DNA of 64,000 bases from CAZWRV01 sp964636325 (GCA_964636325.1 CAZWRV010000019.1:1-64000); one strand, 5' to 3'. Counted from the first letter of the stretch, positions 24,670 to 33,935 are shown. Translations and numbers: made by a program. Notes: generated by a model not told the origin, from the sequence alone.

Positions 24670-26961
24670 ATGAAATCATCCTGCAATGCAGCTAATAAAG
24701 TTTCGAAGAATATTCTGATCCTGCTGTGCCTGCAGGCTCTCGCGCTTCAGACGCCGCTTCTCGCCGTCCCGCCGCCTCCCATGAGGATCGGCGGAACCGT
24801 CACGGCCGACGGTACGCAGCTCGCCGGCATCGAGGGCAAGACGCTGGAAATCCGCGTCAAAGGCCCTTCCGGGACAGCATACTACGATGCGGCCGGCCTG
24901 AAGGCGGAAGACACCAACGGGCTCAACCAGTCCGGACTCTACATGATTGACATTCCGATGTTCGAGACTGCGGATCAGCCCGGCGGCGCAAATGAGGGCG
25001 ACCAAGCTGAGATCTCCGTCATATACGGCGGCATACAGCTCGACATCAGTTCGCCGGCCGGCGGCGCTCTCTCGATCGGAGCCGGGGGCGAAGTGCGGAC
25101 AGTCAACATCACCGCCTCGTCGCCGGCATCCTCCGGATCGCTGAGAGTTGAGATAACACCCGCCGACGCGATCCAGGCGGGGGCGATGTGGCGCGCAGAC
25201 GCCGGAGAATGGCTCCGCAGCGGCCAGGTCGCATCGGGTCTTTCGGCGGGAACGCACACCGTCGAGTTCAAGGATATCGCGCTTTTGACTACGCCCGCCT
25301 CCCAGTCGGTCAATGTAGTCGCCAACCAGATCGCCTCCGCAACCGGCGCCTACACTAACAACTCCAGCTATTTCGTCACTGTCGGAGTCTCCCCCCTGTT
25401 CTCCGGGAGGACTGTTCCCGCCGCTGGAACGGCCAAGCTTGTCGCATCCGGCGCGACACTCCCAATCTCCGCTGAACCCGAGGGAGGCTACGTCTTCATC
25501 AGGTGGGGGGCTTCTCCGGAGTCTGCTGCTTCATTCACCGACGCGTTCAAGGCGTCCACTGGCGCGAAGATCACGGGCGCCGCCGCAGTCACCGCCTACT
25601 TCAGCCTTACCGAAACAATCTATCTGGCGCCGGGCTCGGCGATGAAAGTCGAAGCGTCAAGGCTTGGCCTGGAGGAATTTGCAAAGATGCCCAAGGTCGC
25701 AGCCGGCTACAAGGAGCCAGTCAAGGGCAAGGCCGTAAAGGCAACGTTCAAAAACTACGGCAAGGCTCCCATAGGCGCATTCATCGCCGAATGGACCAAG
25801 GCCGCGGCGATCTACGATAAGGCCGAATACAAGGGCGTCCAGCTGGGCCCGGCGCTTGAAGGCGACCCGATTAAAAGTCGCAAGCTCGACTCGGTAAATG
25901 CCGAAGGCAAGGCTTTCAAGGACGGGAAGCAGAGCCTCAACATGAACGCCTATCTTGTCGCACCGCAGATCGAAAGCGCAGTCCTCACGGAAAATATCCT
26001 CCGCATCGAGGGAATGTATTTCGGCTCGAAACTGCCGAAGATCCTCGTGGAAGTCGAAAAGGACGGCAAATACAAGTATCTGGCGTGCAAGATCGACAAG
26101 GGCGAGTCGCTCAAGTTCCAGAACGCCCAGGGCAAGGAGCTTGCAAGCTGCATGAAGGTTCTGGAAACCGACACAGAGGACGGCGAGATAGGATTCAGCC
26201 GGATCGTGGCCGCATACCCCGCGATCCCGAAAGGCGCGGCGGCCACAGGCTACCTCATACTAGACAACAAGGCGGCCATGGCGGCGAAACAGATTCAGGA
26301 AGGTGCGGCCGAGGGCTCAGGCTCTTCCTCTGCGTCCACCGCCATGCAGCCCGCTTCTAAGAAGCCTATCTTGAAAAGTGCCGTTCCGCCCTCATGCGCC
26401 AGCGGCACCCAGGGGCTTGTCAGAAATGCCCGCCTTGTCTCAAACCGCATTTTCATTGCGGGACAGGGAGAACCGCGGACAAAGCTCTATGAAGTCCTCG
26501 AAATCGCCCTCGCCCTGCCAAAGGGTTTCAACCCCGCCTCCAAGGAAGGCTCCGATATCCGGCTCAAGCTCGGAACCGGCTACGAGATCGGACTCAACTT
26601 CGCAGACGCCTCAAAGCTTGAATTCGACGTCCCCGGAATGCCCGAAAAAGGCGGTTCTGCGAAGTTCGCAGCCCCGGGGACTTCAGCCGAATTCAAGTGG
26701 AATGGAAAAGGCCGCGCGTCCCTGAGAATCTGCCTGGACAAGGAATCGCCCGGGGAAGACGTCAATCTTCAAGGATTCCTCGGGGAAAATGACTTCTACG
26801 ACAACCTTGAAGTTCCCGCCAGAATATCCGTCGGAAACACCTGTGAAATGTTCGGCCTCGCATGCAGGGGGGCCGAACAAGCCCCGGCAACTGAAGGCGC
26901 AAGAACCGTCCGCCGGATCTTCACCGGCGAACAGTTCGACGGGAAACAGCTCCAACCCTGA
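24670..26961 (+). CDS. Secreted multi-domain protein with PEGA-like and InlB-type repeats
   Basis: 763 residues. Signal peptide ends near LLAVPPPP. Residues ~40-150 look like a carboxypeptidase-regulatory-like beta-sandwich (GGTVTADGTQLAGIEGKTLE). Residues ~155-225 match the PEGA-like module in LRVEITPADAIQAGAMWRAD...GTHTVEFK. Residues ~230-320 resemble an InlB B-repeat (PISAEPEGGYVFIRW, AAVTAYFSL). The C-terminal 450 residues are unrecognised and lysine-rich; two cysteines occur near residue 720-735 (NTCEMFGLACRG). It has no catalytic motif and is probably a surface or extracellular binding protein encoded with the preceding metallopeptidase-like gene. Confidence 0.65.
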   Translation: MKSSCNAANKVSKNILILLCLQALALQTPLLAVPPPPMRIGGTVTADGTQLAGIEGKTLEIRVKGPSGTAYYDAAGLKAEDTNGLNQSGLYMIDIPMFETADQPGGANEGDQAEISVIYGGIQLDISSPAGGALSIGAGGEVRTVNITASSPASSGSLRVEITPADAIQAGAMWRADAGEWLRSGQVASGLSAGTHTVEFKDIALLTTPASQSVNVVANQIASATGAYTNNSSYFVTVGVSPLFSGRTVPAAGTAKLVASGATLPISAEPEGGYVFIRWGASPESAASFTDAFKASTGAKITGAAAVTAYFSLTETIYLAPGSAMKVEASRLGLEEFAKMPKVAAGYKEPVKGKAVKATFKNYGKAPIGAFIAEWTKAAAIYDKAEYKGVQLGPALEGDPIKSRKLDSVNAEGKAFKDGKQSLNMNAYLVAPQIESAVLTENILRIEGMYFGSKLPKILVEVEKDGKYKYLACKIDKGESLKFQNAQGKELASCMKVLETDTEDGEIGFSRIVAAYPAIPKGAAATGYLILDNKAAMAAKQIQEGAAEGSGSSSASTAMQPASKKPILKSAVPPSCASGTQGLVRNARLVSNRIFIAGQGEPRTKLYEVLEIALALPKGFNPASKEGSDIRLKLGTGYEIGLNFADASKLEFDVPGMPEKGGSAKFAAPGTSAEFKWNGKGRASLRICLDKESPGEDVNLQGFLGENDFYDNLEVPARISVGNTCEMFGLACRGAEQAPATEGARTVRRIFTGEQFDGKQLQP

Positions 26962-27003
26962 TCCGTGGAAAATAAAGATTCGTTCATTAAGCGGGAATTA
27001 GCA

Positions 27004-27044
27004 GTATGAATTCAGCAAACGACGCCCTTTTGCTGAATTCATAC
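27004..27044. repeat. 41-bp hairpin element, copy 3 (perfect)
   Basis: Arms GTATGAATTCAGCAAA and TTTGCTGAATTCATAC pair perfectly around the 9-nt loop CGACGCCCT. It lies 62 bp beyond the stop of the truncated FAD oxidoreductase. Confidence 0.8.
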
Positions 27045-27105
27045 GACGACAAGGCTCGCGGCAAAGCTACCGACAAAGATTACGGGCAACGGGAAACGGA
27101 TTCAT

Positions 27106-27825
27106 TCACGGCAGATACGCGCCGTTCTTCTTCAGGCGTGAACGTAGATCGTCGGTGTCGACCTTGTGGACGGGACTTTCCGGATCGAAGAAGTGTATGC
27201 TCGGCGGGCTTCCGGCGGGACGCTTCGGGTTGAACCAGCAGTCGTACGGCTCAACATTGGCGAGGATGAAGCACTGCGTGGCGGGCTGCATATTGCCGTC
27301 GGCGTCGCCTTTTTCAAAAGACGCCCCGGCCCATGCTGCGAGGTCGCCGTCGCCGGTGCAGTCGACATAGACCTTGGCCCTATAGGCCGCAAGGCCCGAC
27401 TTGTTCGACACGATTATCGAATTCACTTTGTTTTTACCCGAGACTTCGACCGAGCATAGCTGGCTGAGAAACAAAACTTCGGCCCCAGATCCTACGACAA
27501 TGTCGTCATATATGCGTTTCAAATGTTCGGGATCAATGGCGGTCGAACCGAGTTCCAGGCGGACGCGCTCGGCTATGCCGCGGGCGATGTACTTCTCTCC
27601 GTCGTCATAACCGCAGAACCACGGAACTAGCCCCAGCGTCCCCATGCCGCCGAGCGCGCCGCATCTTTCTATGAGCAAGGTCTTTGCGCCTTCCCTGGCA
27701 GAAGCGGCAGCGGCGGCGCATCCCGCGGGCCCGCCGCCGGCAACAATGACGTCGTAGCCGTCGTTCAAAGGGATCTTCTGTTCCTTCAGGACATGTTTTT
27801 TCCGTCTGATCATCTCACATCTCAT
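27106..27825 (-). pseudogene. FAD-dependent oxidoreductase, C-terminally truncated
   Basis: About 240 residues with a clear FAD-binding Rossmann start (DVIVAGGGPAGCAAAAASA), LLIERCGALGGMGTLGLV, and YVDCTGDGDLAAWAG in the middle. Members of this FAD_oxidored group usually exceed 430 residues. Here the protein ends at KKNGAYLP, where the family normally continues, and no frame downstream carries the rest. The FAD lid and C-terminal domain are therefore lost. It follows the regulator at 27862 by 36 bp on the same strand and was probably in its operon. Relatives act on unknown, often sugar- or polyol-like substrates. Confidence 0.75.
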
Positions 27826-27861
27826 TGAATATTTTTTGAATATCCAATATCCAATCATCCA

Positions 27862-28965
27862 TCATGCCCCGGCCCCGCAAGAGGCTCTGACGACAAGCCT
27901 CGGCTTCACGAAGCGGATCTTCGGCCTGGGGTCTCCGGCAAGAAGCACTTCTACCGCCTGCCGGGCAATCTCATTCTCCTCGAAGCTGACGCTTGTCAGC
28001 GGAACCGGGCTTTCGTCGCACCAAGGGGTGTTATACATTCCGACCACCGCAAGATCCTCCGGCACCCTGAGCCCCATCTTCTGGGCGGCGTCTATCACGG
28101 AGACCGCGATCCTGTCCGCGGCGCAAACGACCGCCGTCGGACGATCTCTGCGCGACAATATTCCGCGCACCAGGTCATCGCCCGAGACCTTCGCCCCCGC
28201 ATATTCGTAGTAGGCGATTTCGGAACGGGCGGATCCGGAGCATTCGGCCATCCCACGCCGGAAGCCTAGCTCTGACTTGTACAAAGGGTGGTTCCTGTGG
28301 TGCGTCTCCTCCTGTCCAGGATATTCCTTAGGCATGATGGCCAGGAAAAGCACGTTCCGGTGGCCGAGCTCCCTAAGGTGCGACGCGGCCATGCGGGCCC
28401 CCTCCTCGTAGTCGATGAAAACCCCGCGGCCGGGAACCTCGCCGGGCGCGTCGTAGCAGTTCACAAACACAGCCCTGTGTCCCGAATCACCGTCGAGGAA
28501 AGGATATTTCCAGTAGGAGTTGCCGTCGACAATTATTCCCTTGAGCGGGGAACACAGAAGTCTGTTGACGCTTTCATGGGGCCGGATTCCTTCCAGCTCC
28601 TCCAGGTTCAGGTCGATGCATACCGAAAACAGCCCCTCCCTCTGAAGATAGTTGACAAGCGAAATGTAGATCGAATTGAAGAAGCGGCCTCCCTGCCTCA
28701 TGATAATCCCCACCTGCTGGGAAAGCGTCATGCCTTTCCCCCCGTCCAATATCACCGTCCCCTTCCTCTTGATGCGCCGGATCAGCCCCTCGTCCGACAG
28801 GCATTTCAGCGCACGGTTTATAGTGATCAGGCTTGTCCGGTATTGCCTGCTAAGCTCCTCTCCGTCCGCGCGATTTTCCCGGATTTTTGCGCGCCTAGCC
28901 TTGAAAGGCCGGAAGCATGGCGTAGTGGTATGTAGTGATTTATGGAGATCTATGGCTGAAGGCAA
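27862..28965 (-). CDS. GntR/LacI-type hybrid transcriptional regulator (start uncertain)
   Basis: A GntR-like winged helix at the N-terminus (EELSRQYRTSLITINRALKC, SDEGLIRRIKRKGTVIL) is followed by a LacI/periplasmic-binding-like sensor domain (QVGIIMRQGGRFFNSIYISL, HLRELGHRNVLFLAI, PEDLAVVGMYNTPWCDESPV, PLTSVSFEENEIARQAVEV). This order is common for sugar regulators in Lentisphaerota. No ATG or GTG lies close to the DNA-binding domain; TTG at 28965 is the nearest in-frame start and would overlap the divergent gene's start by 14 bp. The first helix of the winged domain also looks incomplete (KIRENRADGEELS). It may be a decayed or mis-started regulator. Confidence 0.75.
   Translation of the reverse strand: MPSAIDLHKSLHTTTPCFRPFKARRAKIRENRADGEELSRQYRTSLITINRALKCLSDEGLIRRIKRKGTVILDGGKGMTLSQQVGIIMRQGGRFFNSIYISLVNYLQREGLFSVCIDLNLEELEGIRPHESVNRLLCSPLKGIIVDGNSYWKYPFLDGDSGHRAVFVNCYDAPGEVPGRGVFIDYEEGARMAASHLRELGHRNVLFLAIMPKEYPGQEETHHRNHPLYKSELGFRRGMAECSGSARSEIAYYEYAGAKVSGDDLVRGILSRRDRPTAVVCAADRIAVSVIDAAQKMGLRVPEDLAVVGMYNTPWCDESPVPLTSVSFEENEIARQAVEVLLAGDPRPKIRFVKPRLVVRASCGAGA
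28922..28937. promoter_or_regulatory. Direct repeat between divergent regulators
   Basis: GTAGTG occurs at 28922-28927 and 28932-28937, 10 bp (one helical turn) apart, just before the ribosome binding site of the plus-strand regulator. A candidate autoregulatory site. Confidence 0.25.
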
Positions 28966-30004
28966 TAAAAGGATAGAGGCGGAGGAGCACAGGTCGCACT
29001 CGTTCGCCCGGCTCCTGCGGGACAAGATCCTTTCCGGAGAGATAACCCCCGGTTCGCGGATGCTCTCGGAGCGGGAACTTGTCAGGAAGTTCGATCTGAC
29101 GGCAGGAATAGTCAAGAACTCTCTGGCAATTCTGGAGAAAGAGGGGTTGATCGATCGCCGCCATGGCAGCGGAACTTTCGTGTCGGCGCCGGCGAAAGCC
29201 GCGGCCAAGGACTGCGGCCTGCTCGGTCTGCTGACCACCTTCAGCGAAGAAAGCATCGAGGACTATTTCCCGACGCTTGCGAATATCGCAGGCGAGCAGC
29301 ATCTCCTAATGGTGCCGTTAGATATTGACGGCTGCCGGAATCCGGGCTGGCTGGAAAGTCTGAACGCGCTGCTGCGCAGGTCTCCGTCGGGCATTCTGAT
29401 AGATTCCGACGAAACATGCGTCACCGGCAGGAAAATTCCTGCCCTTGCCGGAAAGATTCCGTTATGCTATGTGCACATCTGGAACAGCGCCGAGCCGCCT
29501 CCCGGGCCCGCGGTCCTCTTCAATCTTATGGCGGCCTACCAGATGGCCTTTTCGTACTTGCTCGGCAAGGGGCACCGCCGCATCGTCTACCTGGGACATC
29601 GGCAGCAGCCCGCGCCGGAGGAGAGGAGGAGGCTTGACCATTTGAAGCGCGTGCTTCCTATCTCAGAAGAAGACATCCCATATGCTTGCTTCGAGGACTT
29701 CGAGAAGAATCCGGATCGTGTCAGAAAAGTCTTCGGCCCATCGAAGCGCCCTACGGCGCTCGTAGCCCGGGGCGACTATTTCGCGTTCACGTTCCGGGAG
29801 AAACTGAGGGCTAAGTTTCCGGCCGTAAAAGTGGAGATGGTAGGCATGCATAACACGAAATGGTCGCGCCAGCCCGGGAAGGAATTCCATACGATACAGG
29901 TGGACTACGAGACCATGTGGCGAAGGGCGCTGCACGCCGTCGCGCAGGGCGAGGCGCAGCGCCGCCAGGTCGAATGGATTTCCCCGGTCTTCGTCGAAAG
30001 ATAA
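28952..30004 (+). CDS. GntR/LacI-type hybrid transcriptional regulator
   Basis: 350 residues from ATG 28952, placed by GGAG at 28943-28946. The N-terminal GntR winged helix (FARLLRDKILSGEITPGSRM, LSERELVRKFDLT, LAILEKEGLIDRRHGSGTFV) is complete. The C-terminal LacI-like ligand domain includes GILIDSDETCVTGRKIP, LLGKGHRRIVYLGHRQQPAP, PTALVARGDYFAF and EMVGMHNTKWSRQPGKEFHT. Its effector is probably a sugar. It is head-to-head with the similar regulator on the minus strand and 191 bp upstream of the first large GH-like gene, which it may control. Confidence 0.85.
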   Translation: MAEGNKRIEAEEHRSHSFARLLRDKILSGEITPGSRMLSERELVRKFDLTAGIVKNSLAILEKEGLIDRRHGSGTFVSAPAKAAAKDCGLLGLLTTFSEESIEDYFPTLANIAGEQHLLMVPLDIDGCRNPGWLESLNALLRRSPSGILIDSDETCVTGRKIPALAGKIPLCYVHIWNSAEPPPGPAVLFNLMAAYQMAFSYLLGKGHRRIVYLGHRQQPAPEERRRLDHLKRVLPISEEDIPYACFEDFEKNPDRVRKVFGPSKRPTALVARGDYFAFTFREKLRAKFPAVKVEMVGMHNTKWSRQPGKEFHTIQVDYETMWRRALHAVAQGEAQRRQVEWISPVFVER

Positions 30005-30043
30005 ATTGGGTTGTTGCTGTGCCGGGCCATTATTGGTCCGGCC

Positions 30044-30070
30044 GCGGTCGACCGCAATCGACTGCAGTCG
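30044..30070. promoter_or_regulatory. GC-rich palindrome pair (candidate operator 1)
   Basis: Two perfect 12-bp palindromes, GCGGTCGACCGC (30044-30055) and CGACTGCAGTCG (30059-30070), lie 126 bp before the start of the GH-like gene at 30196. Similar CG-centred palindromes precede the genes at 39532, 40388, 44384 and 46559. Confidence 0.4.
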
Positions 30071-30085
30071 TTTCGGCCGGCAGGT

Positions 30086-30126
30086 GTAAATATTCAGTGA
30101 ACTACGACCTTTCACTGAATATTTAC
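30086..30126. repeat. 41-bp hairpin element, copy 4 (perfect)
   Basis: Arms GTAAATATTCAGTGAA and TTCACTGAATATTTAC pair perfectly around the loop CTACGACCT. It lies in the leader of the 30196 gene, 70 bp before its start codon. Confidence 0.8.
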
Positions 30127-30195
30127 CTTGGTTTCGCTAGGTTTCGACAGGAATCGGCAGGTATCGGTAATTCTTTAAATTAAGGAGGCAAAATA

Positions 30196-33100
30196 ATGAA
30201 AACCCGCATGGCAGTCCGCTGTGCCGCCGCCGTCTTCGCAGCCGTGGCATGGATCTTCCCGGGAACCGCAGAGGACAAGCCCCCCGCGCCCTCGGGCCCG
30301 GCAGCGCAGGCCGAGGCGAAGCTGAAGGATCTCACATTGCAGGTCGAGAACGCGAAGAAGGAGCTGATCGCCGCTCGTAAGGCCGAGCTTGAGGCGAAGG
30401 CGAAGCAGCCGCCCCCGGTAACGGAGATGCAGATCGCCGTTCCGCGGGCCGTGAAGCCTCCTGTTATCGACGGCAAGATCGGCGACGAGGAATGGGCGAT
30501 GGCGACCGTCCTCGAACCAGGTGTCGGCGCAGCCAACATAGGCCAGAGGCTGAAGGCCAGGCAGGGCGCGCTCTTCTATCTGGCGTGGGATCCGGAGAAC
30601 ATCTATTATGCCGTGAGGATTCCGATGCGCGAAGGCGAAAAGCCGTCGAGACTGAACCGCCAGAAGAAATGGGACGTCATGGACGTATGGGAGACCTGCG
30701 CCGAGTTCTACATAGATACGCTGGGCAACGGCTCGCACAAGCTGCCTGCACGCTACCAGTTCATCGGCACCGCCACAGGAAACCAGTGGGACAGGGAGGA
30801 TCAGTATTCGATCGGCCAGAACATGATAGACTGGAACGGCGAGTGGCAGTTCAAGCAGGATCTTTCCGCGGACGGCAAGTTCTGGGAGGGCGAGTTCGCA
30901 TTTCCGCGGAAGACGGTCTATGCCGCCGACCCTCTCAAGGACGGCACGCGCTGGAAGCTGGGGTTCGCCGCGAGCATGATGTTCCCGTGGCAGTGGTGCG
31001 GCCTCTACGGCTGGCCGGTAACTGCGATATTCACGGACAGCGCGCCCTCAATCCGCCTGACCGGCATAGCGAAGGGTCTGACCGAGAAGAAGGCGACAGG
31101 CGATCTTGAGATTGTCAACACTACTGCGGCCAAGCTGGACATGAAAGCGGTTTTGCGCCTATGGTCAGAGAAAAACAAGGTTCAGGAAATTCTGCTGGAA
31201 AAGGAACTGCCCGTTTCGCTGGAGCCGGGCGCGATATTCAAACACTCCTTCGGCGAGGACGCCTCCAAAGCCGTGGACAACCAGAGCTACACCTATACAG
31301 TCATGGTCCTTTCGGGCGACCGCTCCCTCTTTACGTTCAACCGCGTCCTCGCCTACAATGATCCGGAGAACGTCGTCGGCCTCAAGGTCGAGACAAGCAA
31401 GGAGGCGTTCCCGCAGAGTATTATGTTCTATCCGCTGAGCGGAAAACTTTCCGTCAGCGTCGACGTATGGGACATGCCGCAGAAGGACCAGGTCAAGAGC
31501 GCTTCAATCTCGGTCCTGGATCCATCCGGCAAGGCCGTGGCCAAGGGCGAAGTGACAGCCTTCGACTACGGCAAGGGCACGGCATACATAACGCTTCCGA
31601 AGGACATGGCTCCAGGAAAATACACCGCGAAGGCGGAAGTCCTGGACGCCTCCGGAAAGGTGCTCGCCTCCAACGAGAAGACTTTTGAAAGGAAGGATCA
31701 CGCGAAGGAATTCCCCTGGCTCGGCAACCAGATCGGAATGGACGACGTGGTTCCGCGCATATTCTCGCCGGTCGAGGTGAAGGACGACGGAGCCATCTGC
31801 GGCTGGCGCAAGGAGATCAGGCTGGACGGCAGCGCGCTTCCCGCTTCGATAAAGGCCGTGGACATCGAGCTGCTCAAGGGGCCGGTCCAGGTCAGGGGCA
31901 GGGCGGCCGGCCAGGATTTCACCATGAAGCCGGACGGCGCCGCCGTCCGCGGCAAGGTCTCACAGACAAATGCGAATTTCGCAGGTGGCGCGTCCGGCGG
32001 CGGCGTGAGGGCCGACGTCTCATGGCGCTTCGACTACGACTCGACCGCCAGGGTCGAGATGAAGTTGTCGCCCGCAGGGGATTCTCCGGCAAAGCTTGAC
32101 TCGCTCCAGCTCGTGATTCCTTTCCATGGCGCGGCGGCGACGCACTACATGGCAAACGGCATAAACATGCGCCAGTCCAACCAGGCGGGGCTTATCCCCG
32201 GCCAGGACAAGACCGGCCGCGTCTGGGACTCCACAACCATGAAGGCGCAGAAGATGACGCTCGGTTCGTTCATTCCGATCGTACATGTCGGCAATCTTTC
32301 TTCCGGGCTGACTTGGTTCGCCGACAACGACAAGGGCTGGTGGCCGTCTGACAAGGCGCCCGCCATCGAAATCACGCGCCCCGACAAGGACAGCGTCGAG
32401 CTTGTCTTCAACATCGCCTCGGAGCCTGTCGAGCTTAAGGAGCCGCGGACTATAGTCTTCGGCCTCTGCGTCGCGCCCGTCCGCAAGATGTCCTACTACA
32501 GAACGACCGCCCACACAATCGGCTTCGGCCATGAGAAGGAGAGCGGCCGCTGGGAGCCCGAGAAGAATCCGAACAGAGCCTATGCGAGAGTATATCCAGA
32601 CAACCTCGAAAAGTTCAAGAAGTGGGTCGACGACCTGCATGCGGGCCATATCCTGGAAAAATGCTATGTCGAAAACTCACCGGCCGACTTCTGGGAGCAC
32701 GAGTTCCAGTATTTCGCCGCCGAGTGGCAGAGTCCGTTCTGCAGGACCGCCGCCGACAACAAGCTATACTGGACGGACAAGTTCGTGAAGGAAACGAACC
32801 TCGACGGATATTATTTCGACAACCTCTTCTGCAGGCTCTACTCTGATCCGGAGGTTACGAGCGCCTACGTCCTGCCGGACGGACGCATCCAGCCAGGCTA
32901 CGACCTCTGGGACTGCCGCGAATACCTCCGCCGCATACGCGTCGTCTTCGAGAAATACCGGAATCCCACTGCGATCGTCTTCCACAACACCGACTTCCAG
33001 TTCGCGCCCTGCATGGGCTACGGCGACCTGGTGATGGGCGGCGAAAATCCGCTGCCGGCCATGGGGACCCCCGATTTCATGGACATGTGGAAGCGCGACT

Positions 33101-33705
33101 GGATGGACGTGATGTACAACCAGTATCTCTGGGGCTATGCTCTGAGCCACCTCTTCCATTTCCCGGCCGACACCTTCAAGGACGAGATGGGCGAATACGA
33201 CAGGGCGGCCGCCTGGAAGGCATTCCGTACCATGCAGGCTTCCATGCTCGTGCACGGCGTCGAATTCTGGCACGGCCTAGAATACCGAAGCAACCTCATG
33301 GGCCGCTACAGGATGTTCAAGTCGCTGCCCGGCGAGATGCAGTTCATACCTTCATGGCAGGCCAACGGTCTTTTCAAGGTCGCCAACAACGATCCCAACC
33401 TGGACGTAGCCGTCTACAAGAAGGACAAGGCCCTGCTCGTGACCGTCGCGAACTACGCGAAGGAGGGACGCCGGACCGACGTTTGGTTCGACTTTCCCAG
33501 GCTCCTGCCCGCGCCCGACAAGCTCGAGGTCCGCAGCATCTACGACCTGGAGACCATGGAAGGCCCCGGTTATGTAGTCAAGGAAGGCGGCACGCCGAAC
33601 TTCACCATAAGCCAGCCGGCCCACGTGAACTTCAACGTCGGCCCGCGCGACTTCAAGGCCTACCTGATCGTCAACGAGCCGGTCGCGCAGGGCGCGGGGT
33701 TCTGA
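30196..33705 (+). CDS. Large secreted glycoside-hydrolase-like protein (GH123/DUF6067-like) with CBM9-like domain
   Basis: 1,169 residues. A signal peptide (VRCAAAVFAAVAWIFPGTA) and a short Ala/Lys/Glu-rich coiled coil (residues ~35-75) lead into a CBM9/DOMON-like carbohydrate-binding domain (AVKPPVIDGKIGDEEWAMAT to ~residue 290). Beta-sandwich segments then carry into a C-terminal TIM-barrel-like region with the strand end DGYYFDNLF and the nearby IVFHNTDFQFAPCMGYGDLV. From memory the layout resembles proteins annotated as DUF6067/GH123. Two paralogues at 40388 and 46559 share the C-terminal architecture. The substrate is unknown. The ribosome binding site is AAGGAGG at good spacing. Confidence 0.72.
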   Translation: MKTRMAVRCAAAVFAAVAWIFPGTAEDKPPAPSGPAAQAEAKLKDLTLQVENAKKELIAARKAELEAKAKQPPPVTEMQIAVPRAVKPPVIDGKIGDEEWAMATVLEPGVGAANIGQRLKARQGALFYLAWDPENIYYAVRIPMREGEKPSRLNRQKKWDVMDVWETCAEFYIDTLGNGSHKLPARYQFIGTATGNQWDREDQYSIGQNMIDWNGEWQFKQDLSADGKFWEGEFAFPRKTVYAADPLKDGTRWKLGFAASMMFPWQWCGLYGWPVTAIFTDSAPSIRLTGIAKGLTEKKATGDLEIVNTTAAKLDMKAVLRLWSEKNKVQEILLEKELPVSLEPGAIFKHSFGEDASKAVDNQSYTYTVMVLSGDRSLFTFNRVLAYNDPENVVGLKVETSKEAFPQSIMFYPLSGKLSVSVDVWDMPQKDQVKSASISVLDPSGKAVAKGEVTAFDYGKGTAYITLPKDMAPGKYTAKAEVLDASGKVLASNEKTFERKDHAKEFPWLGNQIGMDDVVPRIFSPVEVKDDGAICGWRKEIRLDGSALPASIKAVDIELLKGPVQVRGRAAGQDFTMKPDGAAVRGKVSQTNANFAGGASGGGVRADVSWRFDYDSTARVEMKLSPAGDSPAKLDSLQLVIPFHGAAATHYMANGINMRQSNQAGLIPGQDKTGRVWDSTTMKAQKMTLGSFIPIVHVGNLSSGLTWFADNDKGWWPSDKAPAIEITRPDKDSVELVFNIASEPVELKEPRTIVFGLCVAPVRKMSYYRTTAHTIGFGHEKESGRWEPEKNPNRAYARVYPDNLEKFKKWVDDLHAGHILEKCYVENSPADFWEHEFQYFAAEWQSPFCRTAADNKLYWTDKFVKETNLDGYYFDNLFCRLYSDPEVTSAYVLPDGRIQPGYDLWDCREYLRRIRVVFEKYRNPTAIVFHNTDFQFAPCMGYGDLVMGGENPLPAMGTPDFMDMWKRDWMDVMYNQYLWGYALSHLFHFPADTFKDEMGEYDRAAAWKAFRTMQASMLVHGVEFWHGLEYRSNLMGRYRMFKSLPGEMQFIPSWQANGLFKVANNDPNLDVAVYKKDKALLVTVANYAKEGRRTDVWFDFPRLLPAPDKLEVRSIYDLETMEGPGYVVKEGGTPNFTISQPAHVNFNVGPRDFKAYLIVNEPVAQGAGF

Positions 33706-33835
33706 GAAGAAGTCAGGAGTCAGAAGTCAGAAGGCAGTCGACGGCGGAGGATGAACGCAACGCAGCATTAGTTCTTCTCCTCCGTCCGTCCAATCTTCAT
33801 TCCGCAGTAATCCCTCAGTCTTTCCCTGGAAAAAA

Positions 33836-33913
33836 TCGGGGTCGGAATCGCTATCGGGGTCGAATATAAAATGGAAATCGATCCCGATTCCGATACCGAT
33901 AGCTACCCCTAAA
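33836..33913. repeat. Long imperfect inverted repeat of ATCGG units
   Basis: Units like GGGGTCGGAATCGCTATCGG on the left recur as the reverse complement on the right (GATCCCGATTCCGATACCGA). The rest of the 33706-33935 interval holds no gene. Confidence 0.45.
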
Positions 33914-33935
33914 GCAAAGACTGATGTATTGCATT

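Noticed and set aside
28966..29256. Longer N-terminus for the minus-strand GntR/LacI regulator
   Set aside because: The extra ~97 codons are antisense to the divergent regulator's DNA-binding domain and show no domain.
29663..30115. 150-codon minus-strand frame starting in the 41-bp hairpin
   Set aside because: It opens inside the repeat (M-K-G-R-S-S-L-N-I-Y, as does the frame at 12641) and runs antisense to a regulator gene.
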